DNA of 64,000 nucleotides from Solimicrobium sp043758755 (GTDB lineage: Bacteria > Pseudomonadota > Gammaproteobacteria > Burkholderiales > Burkholderiaceae_D). The notes beneath the pieces were generated by a model. That model was not told where the DNA came from. It worked only from the letters and a program-made list of their open reading frames with translations, and ran no database searches. The first letter of the stretch is position 1. Each line of letters starts with the position of its first letter. The stretch covers positions 317,096-381,095 of the forward strand of contig JAYVMW010000016.1 of NCBI GenBank assembly GCA_043758755.1. Direction: 5' to 3'. Both the position numbers and the translations under genes were made by a program. Below are positions 35,932 to 45,047 of the stretch, piece after piece.

Positions 35932-36843
35932 ATGAACAGCATCGGTCGCCCTTTCCTTCCCCCTGCGCAACCACCTACGCAACCACCTGCGCCACCTCCA
36001 CCGCCACCACTACCTGTGCCACCGCCAGCCCCTGGCATTGATCACACGCAGCAATTACCGACAACGTTAACCGCAACAACCGCGTCATTTCTGGAGCCGG
36101 CAGATTTGGGCCATTTTGCCCAAACCAGCACACACAATCACCTCGGTGCAGAAATGGCCGTGCGCGCGCGCCTGAAACAGGAAGTCAGAAGTTTGGCGCA
36201 GCCCTTGGCGCAGTTTGCCGACCCGGCACAGCGCCTCGATACAGCCGTTCCGCTCGACGATACAGGATTGCGCCATTTAGCCGGTCTGACTATCAAGGGT
36301 CCGTTGTCGATAGATTTAATCAAGACAGGCGCCTGTTCGATCCAGGAAATCGAGCGCAGGCTGGAAGACATTGAAGCCTTCATGTTATGCCCTGAAGTCG
36401 AGGATGAAGAAGTATTTTTATTTGAAACTGTCGTTGACTACATCGTTGCCGAAAAAGTCGACTGTAACCAGGTATACGATCTGCGTGAAAGCATAACTGA
36501 AGATGTTATTCAAAATCTGAGCGACGACATGGTGCGGGCCTGCATCCAGAAAGGCTATCTGACTTTTCAACAGGGCCTGAATCTGACTGGCAGCGATGTC
36601 GAATTGCTCAATTCGGATGCAGTGAAGGGCTATGTGGCCAGTAATGGCATATTGAACATCAATGAACTGTTGATCAGAAATTTGGTTATCCGGGAGCTTG
36701 CCGGCAATGCGACCAATCCATTGGTTGAAAGCACCATTCAGGCGACAGCCGGGATGGATTTCAGCGAAGTCCGCTCACATTTGGCTAGCCTCAGATCATC
36801 ATTGCTTGGCGGGGGGAGGTCGAGTATGGAGGAAGTAGATTAA
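35932..36843 (+). CDS. Putative host-directed protein with F-box-like motif and helical repeats
   Basis: The 303-residue protein starts at the ATG at 35932 (MNSIGRPFLPP), with GGAG about 12 bases upstream. Residues 9-34 are a proline-rich stretch. Residues 42-70 read LPTTLTATTASFLEPADLGHFAQTS in outline, with LP at the start, FL-x-P-x-DL in the middle and TS at the end: the spacing of an F-box, the SKP1-binding motif of ubiquitin ligases. Residues 187-248 hold two copies of a 30-residue helical repeat, ITEDVIQNLSDDMVRACIQKG and LTGSDVELLNSDAVKGYVASNG, each followed by a LTFQQGL/LNINELL strand-like link. I infer a secreted effector that could recruit host SKP1; the motif is short and unproven. 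No signal peptide is present. Confidence 0.55.
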   Translation: MNSIGRPFLPPAQPPTQPPAPPPPPPLPVPPPAPGIDHTQQLPTTLTATTASFLEPADLGHFAQTSTHNHLGAEMAVRARLKQEVRSLAQPLAQFADPAQRLDTAVPLDDTGLRHLAGLTIKGPLSIDLIKTGACSIQEIERRLEDIEAFMLCPEVEDEEVFLFETVVDYIVAEKVDCNQVYDLRESITEDVIQNLSDDMVRACIQKGYLTFQQGLNLTGSDVELLNSDAVKGYVASNGILNINELLIRNLVIRELAGNATNPLVESTIQATAGMDFSEVRSHLASLRSSLLGGGRSSMEEVD

Positions 36844-36952
36844 GTGCACTGCGAGTGGTTGAGCTAAATCAATAGCCTGAAAACTGCCGGGACTACCATG
36901 GCGGCTTGCTCAGGGTCGGCCCGCTGGCCGTCAATAATAATCAATAGATATC

Positions 36953-38578
36953 ATGAATTTAGCTCACTCACTGCTGCACGCACTGAAACAACACGGTGCA
37001 CGCGAAATCTTTGGCATTCCTGGCGACTTTGCCTTAAGTTTTTTTAAACAAATCGAAGAATCCGGCATTCTGCCGCTGTACACCTTAAGCCATGAACCGG
37101 GCGTCGGCTTTGCAGCCGATGCGTCGGCGCGGCTGCATTCCGGACTGGGCGTGGCCGTGGTCACCTACGGCGCCGGTGCGCTGAATATGGTCAATGCCGT
37201 GGCTGCATCGTTTGCCGAAAAAGTGCCACTGGTGGTGATCTCGGGTGCACCCAGTACCGGTGAATGGGGTACCGGCCTGCTGCTGCATCATCAGACCAAA
37301 AGTGTCGATTCGCAGATGTCGATATTCAAGGAAATCACCTGCGACCAGATAGTGTTGAACGATGCCGCACTGGCGCCACAACAGATTGCACGTATTCTGT
37401 ATAACTGTCTGACCCAGTCACGTCCGGTTTATATTGAACTGCCACGCGACATGGTGTTGCAATCCTGTGCCCAGGTCGTGCCGCAACTGCCGGCCACCCC
37501 GGATCACGCTGCCATAGCGGCTTGCGTCGACGAGTTGCTCGACAGGCTGCGCGCAGCCAGTGCTCCGGCCATGATGGTCGGCGTCGAAATCAAACGTTAC
37601 GGTATCGAGTCCAAGGTTGCCCAACTTGCCAGGCTGCTGGATATTCCGGTGGTAACCAGCTTCATGGGCCGCGGGCTGCTTTCGGGGTCCGACACCAACG
37701 TGCTGGGCACCTATCTGGGTATGGCAGGTGCGCCGGACATTACCGATCTGGTAGAAAACTCCGATGCCCTGCTGCTGCTGGGCGTGATCATTTCCGATAC
37801 CAACTTTGGCGTGTCCGAGAAAAAAATCGATATGCGCAAAAGCATCCTGGCGCGCGACCGCTGTGTGTCGATGGGCTACCACACCTATCAGGACATTCCG
37901 CTGGAAGCGCTGGTTGATGGGCTGCTGGCGCGAGCCGTGACCCTGAATAAAAATAAACGCAGTGCAGCCCAACCCTATGTGTATCCGGAACATTTAAGTC
38001 TGGACCAGCAACCGATAGCGCCGATCGATATTGCCCGCGCCATCAATGATCTGATTCGCAGGGAAGGCAGCATGCTGATTGCTTCCGATATCGGCGACTG
38101 CCTGTTTACCGCGCTGGATATTATCCACACCGATCTGGCTGCGCCCGGCTACTACGCCACCATGGGTTACGGCATTCCTGCCGGACTGGGGTTGCAGGCC
38201 GGCAGCCGTCAGCGGCCCCTGATCCTGGTGGGTGACGGCGCCTTCCAGATGACCGGCTGGGAATTGGGTAACTGTCAGCGTTACGACTGGGATCCGATCG
38301 TGATCATCTTTAACAATTGCAGCTGGGAGATGCTGCGCACCTTCCAACCCGAGTCGCAGTTCAACAATCTGAGTGACTGGCATTTTGCCGATCTGGCCGC
38401 GCCGCTCGGTGGCCAGGGTTACCGGGTACAGACGCGCGCCGAATTGGGCGCAGCGCTGACCACGGCATTCCAGACGCGCGGCAAATTTCAGCTGATCGAA
38501 GCCATGATACCGCGCGGGGTGCTGTCAGAAACGTTGTCACGCTATGTCAGCAGTATCAAGCGCATGCATACGCTGTAA
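36953..38578 (+). CDS. Thiamine-diphosphate-dependent 2-oxo-acid decarboxylase (indolepyruvate/phenylpyruvate type)
   Basis: The 541-residue protein has the three domains of the pyruvate-decarboxylase group. The catalytic Glu is in LSHEPGVGFAADA near the start. The ThDP/Mg motif is GDGAFQMTGWELGNCQRYDWDPIVIIFNN. The family is used for aromatic 2-oxo acids (indole-3-acetaldehyde or phenylacetaldehyde formation) or pyruvate. The substrate cannot be read from sequence. It begins at an ATG with no strong ribosome site, 109 bp after the F-box-like gene. Confidence 0.82.
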   Translation: MNLAHSLLHALKQHGAREIFGIPGDFALSFFKQIEESGILPLYTLSHEPGVGFAADASARLHSGLGVAVVTYGAGALNMVNAVAASFAEKVPLVVISGAPSTGEWGTGLLLHHQTKSVDSQMSIFKEITCDQIVLNDAALAPQQIARILYNCLTQSRPVYIELPRDMVLQSCAQVVPQLPATPDHAAIAACVDELLDRLRAASAPAMMVGVEIKRYGIESKVAQLARLLDIPVVTSFMGRGLLSGSDTNVLGTYLGMAGAPDITDLVENSDALLLLGVIISDTNFGVSEKKIDMRKSILARDRCVSMGYHTYQDIPLEALVDGLLARAVTLNKNKRSAAQPYVYPEHLSLDQQPIAPIDIARAINDLIRREGSMLIASDIGDCLFTALDIIHTDLAAPGYYATMGYGIPAGLGLQAGSRQRPLILVGDGAFQMTGWELGNCQRYDWDPIVIIFNNCSWEMLRTFQPESQFNNLSDWHFADLAAPLGGQGYRVQTRAELGAALTTAFQTRGKFQLIEAMIPRGVLSETLSRYVSSIKRMHTL

Positions 38579-38580
38579 AT

Positions 38581-40083
38581 CTATTCCGCACTTTCATGAA
38601 AGCAGACCCGGTTCCGCCCGGTCTGCTTGGCGCGGTACATGGCCAGATCGGCCTGGGTCAGCAATTCATCCTGTTCGGTTTTGCGACCGCGTGACAGGGT
38701 CACGCCGACACTGGCGCTGCACTGCAGCACACGGCTGCCATTCACTTTGACGGTGGCCGGCAACTCGAACGGCTCTTCAATTTTCCTGCGGATTTTCTGG
38801 GCGATCTGTTCGGCGTCGTTGCGCGCATCGGACAAATTGAGATTATTGAACAGCACCACAAATTCATCACCGCCAAAGCGCGATGCGGTATCAATGGCGC
38901 GCACGCACTCTTTGATGCGTCGACCCACTTCCTTTAAGAACAGATCACCAATGACATGGCCACAACTGTCATTGAGCGTTTTAAATTGATCCAGGTCGAT
39001 GTAGGCAATCGCAAAATATTTGCCGCTGCGCTGGGTATCATCCATCACCCGTCCGAGCTGATCATAAAAAAGGCGGCGATTGGCCAGACTGGTCAGCGGG
39101 TCATACAGCGACAGTTTCAGGTTCTCATCTTCGCGATCTTTTCGCTCAGTGATATCTTTTACGGTAGCTGCAAAAGTAACGAACTGATCATCTTCCTCCT
39201 TAATGTGAAACATGCTCACGATCACCGGAAACTGCTGTCCATCCTTACACTGCATGGTGGCTTCAAATTCATAATGCTGTTCTTTCCAGGTGCGCTCGAA
39301 AACCTGTTCGATATCACTGCGGCTATAACCCGGCATGAACGCAAACGGTGACGCAGTCCCGACCAGTTCACGGCTGGTAAACCCGGTCATGCTGCACAGC
39401 GATTCATTGACCTCAGATATCATGCCGTAACGATCCAGACTAACGAGGCCGTCCTGCATGGAGTTGATCATGGCCTTGGTAAAGCTGAGCGCTTTGGCGA
39501 GAGCCGCCTGCACTTTCTGACGCTGACCGATTTCAAAACTGAGCTGAAATGACAGTTCGGACAGATCACCGATCATGTTCAACAATGCGTCACTGAGCAC
39601 GGCACTGCTGCCATGAATATTGCGCTCCGCGACAATTCTGGCCTGCTCCAATGATCTGCCGGCCTGAACTTCCAGACAGACGGTGGCCAGATATTTATCC
39701 GATTCCAGAATATGCGAGGCCAACCAGTTAATCAGAAAAGCAACGATCTTCTTATGGGTTTCATTGTTTGGAATGGCTTTTTCTTCAAAACGGGTTTTAT
39801 CGATAAAGGTCAAAAAATTATCATGGGTGACGTGATGACTGGTTTCCAGCGCGTCGTTGGGCAGATACAGGTGCCAGATAGCTTCTTCGGATTTGAAGTG
39901 ATAGCGCGCATATTCTTTTAACTCATCCAGAATCGCGTCACACTGCATCGGCTCTTCGTTGGCGGCAATACTGCCGGCAAGCCGATTGATCAGCGCGACC
40001 AGTTTCTGATGTTGCTCATCAATGATCTGTATGCCAACCTGAAAATTGGCATTCCAGGGAAAGATATCAAATTGGATATGCAT
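38581..40083 (-). CDS. Hemerythrin-PAS-GGDEF diguanylate cyclase
   Basis: The N-terminal domain is a bacteriohemerythrin with all diiron ligands: His25, His62, Glu66, His83, His87, His124 and Asp129. A helical linker leads to a PAS domain (about 205-315, with MQDGLVSLDRYGMISEVNESLCSMTGF). The C-terminal GGDEF domain has an intact RFGGDEFVVL active site, so c-di-GMP synthesis is likely. It is probably an oxygen- or redox-gated cyclase. The protein is cytoplasmic and has no membrane segment. It converges on the decarboxylase gene, with only two bases between the stops. Confidence 0.88.
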   Translation of the reverse strand: MHIQFDIFPWNANFQVGIQIIDEQHQKLVALINRLAGSIAANEEPMQCDAILDELKEYARYHFKSEEAIWHLYLPNDALETSHHVTHDNFLTFIDKTRFEEKAIPNNETHKKIVAFLINWLASHILESDKYLATVCLEVQAGRSLEQARIVAERNIHGSSAVLSDALLNMIGDLSELSFQLSFEIGQRQKVQAALAKALSFTKAMINSMQDGLVSLDRYGMISEVNESLCSMTGFTSRELVGTASPFAFMPGYSRSDIEQVFERTWKEQHYEFEATMQCKDGQQFPVIVSMFHIKEEDDQFVTFAATVKDITERKDREDENLKLSLYDPLTSLANRRLFYDQLGRVMDDTQRSGKYFAIAYIDLDQFKTLNDSCGHVIGDLFLKEVGRRIKECVRAIDTASRFGGDEFVVLFNNLNLSDARNDAEQIAQKIRRKIEEPFELPATVKVNGSRVLQCSASVGVTLSRGRKTEQDELLTQADLAMYRAKQTGRNRVCFHESAE

Positions 40084-40243
40084 GGTTTGTCAGCTTTCTT
40101 GACCGTACCAGGGGTGGTGCTCGCGGCCAGTCGCTATCCCTTCAAACACATTCTATCTATTCACGCCAGACATGGCGCCTGATGACTGGCGCGCAGTTTG
40201 AGGCAGATCAAGTGTCGCTCATTCATGCTGTTTTTGGGGTTAT

Positions 40244-40271
40244 TTGGATTCCTGACAACACCTGATATGAT
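40244..40271 (+). promoter_or_regulatory. Candidate promoter of the spermidine dehydrogenase-like gene
   Basis: TTGGAT (40244-40249) and TATGAT (40266-40271) are 16 bp apart, 31 bp upstream of the ATG. The -10 sits inside an inverted repeat CCTGA-N6-TCAGG (40261-40276), a possible operator. Confidence 0.4.
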
Positions 40272-40301
40272 TCAGGGGACTGTCTACCCAATCTCACCGT
40301 A

Positions 40302-42218
40302 ATGAAATCTATGAAAAAAAACAAACAAAAACAAGGATTGTCCCGACGTGAAGTATTGCAAAGTCTGGCACTGGCGGTTTCCGTACCCGGATTGCTGACC
40401 TCCAACCCTGGTGCTGCACTGGCAGCAGAAACCGGATCAGCACCTGACCCCGACGGGTTGCACAGCACCACCGACTACTACCCGCCCATCAAAACCGGGC
40501 TGCGCGGCACACATGTCGGTGCTTTCGAAGCTGCACATCTGTTGCGCGATGGTCAACAACCCGTTTCGATTCAGGACAGCGGCCAGCATTACGATCTGGT
40601 CGTGGTGGGCGGCGGCATCAGCGGTCTGTCGGCCGCCTGGATGTATCGCCAGGAACGTCCGACGGCCCGTATTCTTATCCTGGACAACCATGATGACTTC
40701 GGCGGACATGCCAAGCGCAACGAATTTCACATCAACGGCGCACTGCATCTGATGAATGGCGGCACACTCTCCATACAAAGTCCGCGACCGTACAGCAAAG
40801 TGGCCGACAACCTGCTGAAATCACTCGGTATCAATGCCGAAGACCTGAAAACCCGCATGCTGAAGATCAATTTTTATCGCGAACACGGACTGGCAAGAGG
40901 CGTGTTTCTGGATCAGGACACCTTTGGTCGCAATGCCCTGCTGCGAGTTGCCGATGCCCAGTCCCTGAAAGACAGTCTGGCGCATGCCCCGCTGAGTCCG
41001 GCAGCAAAAAAAGATATTTTGCGCATCGAAACGGCACAGATCGATTACCTCCCAAGCCTGACCTCGGCGCAAAAAAAAACGCGGCTGAGTTCAATTTGCT
41101 ACCTCGATTTTCTTACAGATATCGTCAAGGCCGATCCGGATGCAGTCAAGGTCTATCAGCAGCGCACCCACGGTGAATTCTGTATCGGCATCGACGCGGT
41201 GAGCGCACTTGATTGCTGGGGCCTGAACCTGCCCGGCTTTCAGGGACTGGGACTCGAACCTAGGTCGATTGCGCGCATGGGTCCGACCTGTGCCGGTTTT
41301 GCCGACACAGGTGGCTCGGTGGATGTGCATATGCCGGACGGTGGTGCGTCGATTGCACGCGCTCTGGTGCGCGCGTTGATTCCACAGGCCGTACCTGGCC
41401 ACACGGTGCAAGATCTGATTACTGCCAGAGTCGACTACGCCCAACTGGATCAGCCTGAACATCCTGTACAGATTCGCCTCAATTCCATCGTGGTTGGCGC
41501 AAAAAATATCGATGGCGCCGTCAGGGTTGACTATGTCTCGGATGGCAAGGGCGTTGCCGTGCACGCCAGCCAGTGTGTCATGGCGTGCTGGAATATGGTC
41601 ATTCCGTATTTGTGCCCGGAACTGCCCGAGGCACAAAAGGCTGCCATGAGATCGCTGGTGAAAGCACCGCTGGTGTATTGCAGCGTCGCCATCAAAAACT
41701 GGATGGCGTTCAAAAAACTCGGTGTGGCAAACATTCATTCATCCAATTCTTTTTTCTGTGATGTCTGGCTCAATGAATGTCTGGCGATAGGCCAGTACCA
41801 TACGCCACTTTCTCCCGACCAGCCGATTGTGATCCACATGGTGCACACTCCGTGCGAACCGGGCAAGAACGGAACCGACCAGCTGCGCATCGGCCGCGCC
41901 AAAATTCTGGCCACCAGTCTGGAAACGTTTGAAGCCAACATCAGAAAGCAGCTCGATGCCATGCTCGGCTCAGCCGGTTTTGATGCGCAATCCGACATTA
42001 TCGCCATGACCGTCAATCGCTGGCCACACGGTTATGCGTACGAATACGATCCGATGCTCGGTGAGCCTGCTGCACCAGGCAGCGAGCCATATGTGATCGC
42101 ACGCCAGCGCTTCGGTGGCATCGCGATTGCCAATTCGGATTCGGGTGGGTTGGCGTATATGGATTCGGCGATTGATCAGGCGCACCGGGCGGTGCAGGAA
42201 TTGCTGCATGCAGCATAA
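40302..42218 (+). CDS. Tat-exported flavoprotein, spermidine dehydrogenase-like
   Basis: The N-terminus has a twin-arginine signal (LSRREVLQSLALAVSVPGLL) ending near ALAAE, so the 638-residue precursor is exported folded. A FAD-binding motif LVVVGGGISGLSAAWMYRQ follows at about residue 100, with ILDNHDDFGGHAKRNEF after it. The C-terminal FGGIAIANSDSGGLAYMDSAIDQAHRAV closes the FAD domain. The TGLRGTHVGAFEAAHLLRDG segment before the FAD domain is typical of Pseudomonas SpdH-type spermidine dehydrogenase, which cleaves spermidine to 1,3-diaminopropane and 4-aminobutanal or to putrescine and 3-aminopropanal. The window's putrescine and beta-alanine genes support this role. Confidence 0.7.
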   Translation: MKSMKKNKQKQGLSRREVLQSLALAVSVPGLLTSNPGAALAAETGSAPDPDGLHSTTDYYPPIKTGLRGTHVGAFEAAHLLRDGQQPVSIQDSGQHYDLVVVGGGISGLSAAWMYRQERPTARILILDNHDDFGGHAKRNEFHINGALHLMNGGTLSIQSPRPYSKVADNLLKSLGINAEDLKTRMLKINFYREHGLARGVFLDQDTFGRNALLRVADAQSLKDSLAHAPLSPAAKKDILRIETAQIDYLPSLTSAQKKTRLSSICYLDFLTDIVKADPDAVKVYQQRTHGEFCIGIDAVSALDCWGLNLPGFQGLGLEPRSIARMGPTCAGFADTGGSVDVHMPDGGASIARALVRALIPQAVPGHTVQDLITARVDYAQLDQPEHPVQIRLNSIVVGAKNIDGAVRVDYVSDGKGVAVHASQCVMACWNMVIPYLCPELPEAQKAAMRSLVKAPLVYCSVAIKNWMAFKKLGVANIHSSNSFFCDVWLNECLAIGQYHTPLSPDQPIVIHMVHTPCEPGKNGTDQLRIGRAKILATSLETFEANIRKQLDAMLGSAGFDAQSDIIAMTVNRWPHGYAYEYDPMLGEPAAPGSEPYVIARQRFGGIAIANSDSGGLAYMDSAIDQAHRAVQELLHAA

Positions 42219-42244
42219 TTCATATTGACCACTACTTAATTCCT

Positions 42245-42862
42245 ATGCCACCAACAAAACCTTTTTCGATGATCCGTGAATTCCATCTGGCCGACTGGTT
42301 CACGCTGTCCAACGCCTTCTGCGGTGTTGGTGCCCTGTTTGCAGCCATGACCTATCTTCAGACCGACGATACGCTGCATCTCTATTTTGCCTGCGGCCTG
42401 ATTCCGGTTGCGCTGATATTTGATGTGCTGGATGGTCGCATCGCGCGCTGGCGCCAGCAGAGCTCGGCACTGGGCCGTGAACTGGATTCGTTGGCCGATG
42501 TGATTTCATTCGGCGTCGCGCCGGCCGTCATCGCTTATGCGTGCGGCATGCAGGGTCTGTATGACCGCATCCTGCTGGTGTTCTTTGTGGCCTGCGGCGT
42601 GTCACGACTGGCGCGCTATAACGTCACGGCAGAACAGTTATCAGAGGGCACCGACAAGGTGAAATATTTTGAAGGCACGCCGATTCCTACTTCACTGGTA
42701 CTGGTTGTGATCCTTGCACTCTGTGTCTGGCAAGGTGCTCTCGGTCTGAAATTGTGGTTCGGGGTCTGGTTGATCGGCGGATTTCAATTCCATCCGCTGG
42801 TGTTGATGTTCGGTGTGTCCGGATCATTGATGATCAGCAGGATCCGGATCCCCAAGCTTTAA
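42245..42862 (+). CDS. pssA: CDP-diacylglycerol-serine O-phosphatidyltransferase
   Basis: The enzyme makes phosphatidylserine, the precursor of phosphatidylethanolamine. The CDP-alcohol phosphatidyltransferase motif DG-x2-AR-x8-G-x3-D-x3-D is complete in DGRIARWRQQSSALGRELDSLAD. About six membrane segments follow the family pattern, and SRLARYNV with KYFEGTPIPTS marks the PssA subclass. It is the membrane-embedded subclass, not the E. coli phospholipase-D-like type. It begins 26 bp after the flavoprotein stop. Confidence 0.88.
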   Translation: MPPTKPFSMIREFHLADWFTLSNAFCGVGALFAAMTYLQTDDTLHLYFACGLIPVALIFDVLDGRIARWRQQSSALGRELDSLADVISFGVAPAVIAYACGMQGLYDRILLVFFVACGVSRLARYNVTAEQLSEGTDKVKYFEGTPIPTSLVLVVILALCVWQGALGLKLWFGVWLIGGFQFHPLVLMFGVSGSLMISRIRIPKL

Positions 42863-42920
42863 ATTGACAGGTGCGTGCAAGTTACCATGTCAGATCTGAC
42901 GCTCAGGGTCCTGAATCTCT

Positions 42921-43400
42921 TTAAGCTCGTCCAGGCAGTTCAGCAAGCAACGCTGCCAATTTGTCGAGTATCTGGATCATGCCCATATCCTCGCCCTCAT
43001 CCCAGTGGCTGCGTTTGAAAATCATCTTTGTCTGACCATTACCAATATCCTCAAAGGTCACCACGTCACGTACTTCCACGTCATTCTTGTCCGCGGGTTC
43101 AACTCTTCCATTCTGGTCTGCGTAGAACAGAACCGAGACTATCTTTTCCAGAGGAATGATCTCCTGGTATTCGCCACCGCTCCAGCCCTCCCAACCGTCA
43201 GGTGATCGCATGCAATACAGGTACTGGCCTTTGACGCGGAAATCGATTTTGCAGGCTGGCGAGGTAAAACCTTTGGGTCCCCACCATTGCATCACAATTT
43301 CAGGATCGGTCCACGCCTTCCAAACGAGTTCGCGCGGTGCGTCAAATATCCTCGTAATTTCAAGGTTTTCAAGCAGATTTGTTGTACGCTCAGTCATCAC
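42921..43400 (-). CDS. SRPBCC (AHSA1-like) family protein
   Basis: The 159-residue START/Bet v1-like domain shows IFDAPRELVWKAWTDPEIVMQWWGPKGFTSP and a C-terminal helix. This group of stand-alone AHSA1 domains is commonly paired with an ArsR-type regulator, exactly as here. The function is unproven and may involve binding a hydrophobic ligand. It overlaps the ArsR gene by 11 bp, so the two are coupled. Confidence 0.85.
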   Translation of the reverse strand: MMTERTTNLLENLEITRIFDAPRELVWKAWTDPEIVMQWWGPKGFTSPACKIDFRVKGQYLYCMRSPDGWEGWSGGEYQEIIPLEKIVSVLFYADQNGRVEPADKNDVEVRDVVTFEDIGNGQTKMIFKRSHWDEGEDMGMIQILDKLAALLAELPGRA

Positions 43401-43800
43401 TTGCCTCCATCCTTTTCATTTCAGTCAAAACTGCATCCAGTTTGTCGAAACGTTGTTCCCAGAATCGACGATATTCAAGCGCCCAGTCACTAACCAATTT
43501 GATGGCTGCTGGCCTCAATACACAGACGCTTTCACGGCCATTTTTTGATTTCACCACAATATTTGCGCGGATCAGGTAGGCAATATGCTTTGAGACCATC
43601 TGCTGCGAGATGGCAAATGGCTCGGCCAATTCATTGACCGTCGCAGGGCCTTGGGAAAGCCGCTCGATAATTGCCCGCCTGGTAGGGTCGGACAATGCCA
43701 AAAAGATAGTTCCTATATTATCCACAACCGCATTGTTGTGGATTTTCCGATGCATGTCAATAGCCAAGTGGCAGTTATTACTGCGCCAGTTGCGATCCAC
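43390..43800 (-). CDS. ArsR-family transcriptional regulator
   Basis: The winged helix is shown by FLALSDPTRRAIIERLSQGPATVNELAEPFAISQQMVSKHIAYLIRANIVV. There are no metal-binding cysteine pairs, so it belongs to the SRPBCC-linked ArsR group. It probably represses its own two-gene unit. The start is uncertain: the longest frame is given, but an internal ATG at 43755 (MHRKIHNN) is as likely. Confidence 0.85.
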   Translation of the reverse strand: MDRNWRSNNCHLAIDMHRKIHNNAVVDNIGTIFLALSDPTRRAIIERLSQGPATVNELAEPFAISQQMVSKHIAYLIRANIVVKSKNGRESVCVLRPAAIKLVSDWALEYRRFWEQRFDKLDAVLTEMKRMEASDD

Positions 43801-43813
43801 TGTTCAGCCCCGC

Positions 43814-45034
43814 TCAGATGATGCCAAGATCCCGTCCTTTGACACCGGCAAATACATAATCCAGCTGGGCGCCATTAAGTCCGTACATGCGCGCAAACAG
43901 TCCACCCAGTGTGCTGCGGTATTCATTCAACACCGGAAAGTCGCGGTTCTGCAACAAAGTGTGCTGCTCTACCGCGACCTGCTCACCCACAATCCGGCCG
44001 CCGTGAATTGCCCCACCCAATACCCAGTACACGGTGCCATGACCGTGGTCAGTACCGCGATTACCGTTTTCGCGGAAGGTGCGTCCGAATTCGCTTACCA
44101 CTACCACCACGGTATTACCCCAGGCATTGCCCATCTCGCCGGCAAAAGCCGCCAGTCCATCGCCGAGCTCTTTGAATCTGGTGGCCAGATTGCCGCTGGC
44201 ATTACCCTGATTGACATGAGTATCCCAACCGCCCACATCGACAAAGCCTATCGCATACTGCTGCTGCATGAGCCTGCCGATCCGGCGCGCTTCTACTGCA
44301 AACCCCCTGGTGCTGATGGCGTTGCGGTTGCCGTCGGTCCCGTCTTTGGTTTTTTCATCGGCCTGCATCTGGGTCAGTTGCTCCTGCACCTGGTCACGCG
44401 TGGCAAATCCTTCATCGACCTGCTTGGACAGATGCTGGCCCTGATACATGCTGGCGATCAGCTGACTCTGGCGCGCATCAATGCCGGGCTTGCCGACATT
44501 TTTGACTGCGGCATTCGCGATCTGCATGCTGCCCTGCATGATCAGCGGCAGCTGGTCGGTAAAGGACATGGCAGGAAAATTGTTGCTGTCCCTGTTGAGC
44601 ACGCCAGCCAGCCGGTTCAGAAATCCGCTGCTCATATCGCGATGCCCCTGCAGCGGCTGACCCAGTTCGATGCTGTCCTGGGTTTCAAAGTGCGAACGGC
44701 TTAAATCTTCGGTGCCGGAAAACGGAATAAACAATGCCTGACCCTTGCCGTACAACGGATAAATATTGTCGCGCAGCGCCGGATGCAAACCCCAGTCGTT
44801 GTTTAAACGGATTACCGATGCAGCATCGCTGCGGTTGCGATTGAGTCCGATGTTGGGCCGCACTTCACCATAAAATGAGCTCTGCATTGGTACCAGCAGG
44901 CTGGCAGCATCATAACCGCCGCGCAGAAATACAAACAGGAAGCGCGGCTGGAAAGTGGGTGCAGCGAACAGGGAAGTTGAGACTACCGGCAAGGTACCTG
45001 CCGTTAGAGCCTGCAGAAAAAGTCGTCGGTCCAT
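43814..45034 (-). CDS. DUF1501 (sulfatase-like) exported protein
   Basis: The N-terminus MDRRLFLQALTAGTLPVV is a Tat-type signal. The body has the alkaline-phosphatase-like DUF1501 pattern: FLRGGYDAASLLVP near the start, FVDVGGWDTHVNQG in the middle, and VVVVSEFGRTFRENGNRGTDHGHG near the end. DUF1501 genes are usually paired with DUF1800 genes, as here. The enzymatic role is not established. The start ATG at 45034 has AAGGA six bases upstream. It lies 13 bp after the DUF1800 stop. Confidence 0.87.
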   Translation of the reverse strand: MDRRLFLQALTAGTLPVVSTSLFAAPTFQPRFLFVFLRGGYDAASLLVPMQSSFYGEVRPNIGLNRNRSDAASVIRLNNDWGLHPALRDNIYPLYGKGQALFIPFSGTEDLSRSHFETQDSIELGQPLQGHRDMSSGFLNRLAGVLNRDSNNFPAMSFTDQLPLIMQGSMQIANAAVKNVGKPGIDARQSQLIASMYQGQHLSKQVDEGFATRDQVQEQLTQMQADEKTKDGTDGNRNAISTRGFAVEARRIGRLMQQQYAIGFVDVGGWDTHVNQGNASGNLATRFKELGDGLAAFAGEMGNAWGNTVVVVVSEFGRTFRENGNRGTDHGHGTVYWVLGGAIHGGRIVGEQVAVEQHTLLQNRDFPVLNEYRSTLGGLFARMYGLNGAQLDYVFAGVKGRDLGII

Positions 45035-45047
45035 AATCAATCCTTTT

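Noticed and set aside
43610..44704. 364-codon plus-strand frame across the ArsR and DUF1501 genes
   Set aside because: It is antisense to two genes with clear families and a supported start; composition is that of a shadow frame.
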